Assembly: GCA_017559685.1 (NCBI GenBank)
Contig: JAFYQY010000219.1
Span: 1-5,502 of the forward strand
Origin: Alistipes sp.
Lineage (GTDB): Bacteria > Bacteroidota > Bacteroidia > Bacteroidales > Rikenellaceae
Direction of reading: 5' to 3'
DNA length: 5,502 nt
Shown: positions 5,203 to 5,502 of the stretch, in pieces
Layout of the letters: each line of letters begins with the position of its first letter
Numbering within the stretch: the stretch's first letter is position 1
Notes under the pieces: generated by a model
What the model was told of the DNA's origin: nothing
The model's database searches: none
Seen by the model: only the letters and a program-made list of their open reading frames with translations
Position numbers and translations under genes: made by a program

Positions 5203-5502
5203 ATGAAAAGGCTGCTTATATCGTTTCTGCTTCTTCTCTTTGTTGTGTCGCCACTTGTGGCACAACGACGCGCTCGTGGCTTTTGGCATCAGGAGTGGAC
5301 AATCGACAATGGCGACACCATTCCGTTAGTGCATATTCTCCCGATTCGTAAATATGCCCGTAAACCCGATATGAGGCGTTATGCGAGGATGATACGAATG
5401 GTCAAGAAGGTCTACCCTCTCGCCAAGCAGGCTCGCCTCGAGATGGATGCTATGGAACGCGAGATGTTGCGTATCAAAGATCCGAAGTTGCAGAAGGAGT
5501 AC
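5203..5502 (+). CDS. Exported DUF4294-like protein, copy B (cut by the right edge)
   Basis: The first 100 codons are open to the end of the window with no stop; the 3' part lies outside. The ATG is fixed by the match to copy A and by the signal peptide it reveals: MKRLLIS, a hydrophobic run, then LVA before Q21, with no lipobox. After the signal peptide the two proteins align without gaps for 80 residues, with about 56 identities by hand count. The longest shared blocks are VHILPIRKYAR, PDMRRY, IRMVKK and YPLAKQ. Copy A has a cysteine before YPLAKQ (C71) where copy B has valine. The conserved C-terminal motifs of the family fall beyond the window, so it is unknown whether copy B is full length. 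Function is unknown. It is separated from copy A by the oppositely oriented tRNA-Gln. Confidence 0.85.
   Translation, partial: MKRLLISFLLLLFVVSPLVAQRRARGFWHQEWTIDNGDTIPLVHILPIRKYARKPDMRRYARMIRMVKKVYPLAKQARLEMDAMEREMLRIKDPKLQKEY

Noticed and set aside
5022..5351. 109-codon plus-strand open frame beginning in the tRNA
   Set aside because: Its first part is the antisense of tRNA-Gln and the rest is an out-of-frame reading of copy B.
1..5502. CRISPR arrays, insertion-sequence ends, toxin-antitoxin pairs or riboswitches
   Set aside because: No regularly spaced repeats, transposase motifs, paired small genes or long structured leaders are visible; all intergenic regions are under 160 bases.

Overview
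The window looks like chromosomal DNA of a Bacteroidota species, most likely order Bacteroidales. The evidence is: (i) a Bacteroidetes-type Ffh; (ii) two copies of a secreted protein family (DUF4294-like) that I know only from Bacteroidetes; (iii) several intergenic elements fitting the Bacteroidetes sigma -7 consensus TAnnTTTG; and (iv) A-rich leaders with no clear Shine-Dalgarno sequence. Genus cannot be decided from what is visible. I see no phage genes, insertion sequences, CRISPR arrays or resistance genes.

Layout, left to right. Positions 1-158 hold the ffh terminator and a candidate leftward promoter for a gene beyond the left edge. ffh (159-1487, minus) encodes the GTPase of the signal recognition particle. 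A divergent, AT-rich intergenic region leads to a large exported GH78-type alpha-L-rhamnosidase-like glycoside hydrolase (1619-3886, plus). A strong palindromic terminator (about 3908-3946) separates it from a convergent FlK-like hotdog thioesterase (3955-4326, minus). That gene is divergent from a small exported DUF4294-like protein, here copy A (4398-4976, plus). Next comes a tRNA-Gln(UUG) gene on the minus strand (5022-5092), with a good promoter and a terminator carrying a cUUCGg tetraloop. A second, diverged DUF4294-like copy, copy B, starts at 5203 (plus) and runs off the right edge.

The genes do not form one operon. Most are single-gene units with alternating orientation, each with its own candidate promoter. 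Ffh is housekeeping and would target inner-membrane proteins. The rhamnosidase-like enzyme would act in the periplasm or at the surface on plant or microbial glycans. The thioesterase would clear or detoxify a small acyl-CoA. The DUF4294-like proteins have no known function. The most distinctive feature is the pair of DUF4294-like paralogs (about 70% identical over the comparable mature part, by hand count) with a divergently read tRNA-Gln between them. I did not find convincing evidence of a new multi-gene system here; the duplicated secreted protein is the best candidate for follow-up.
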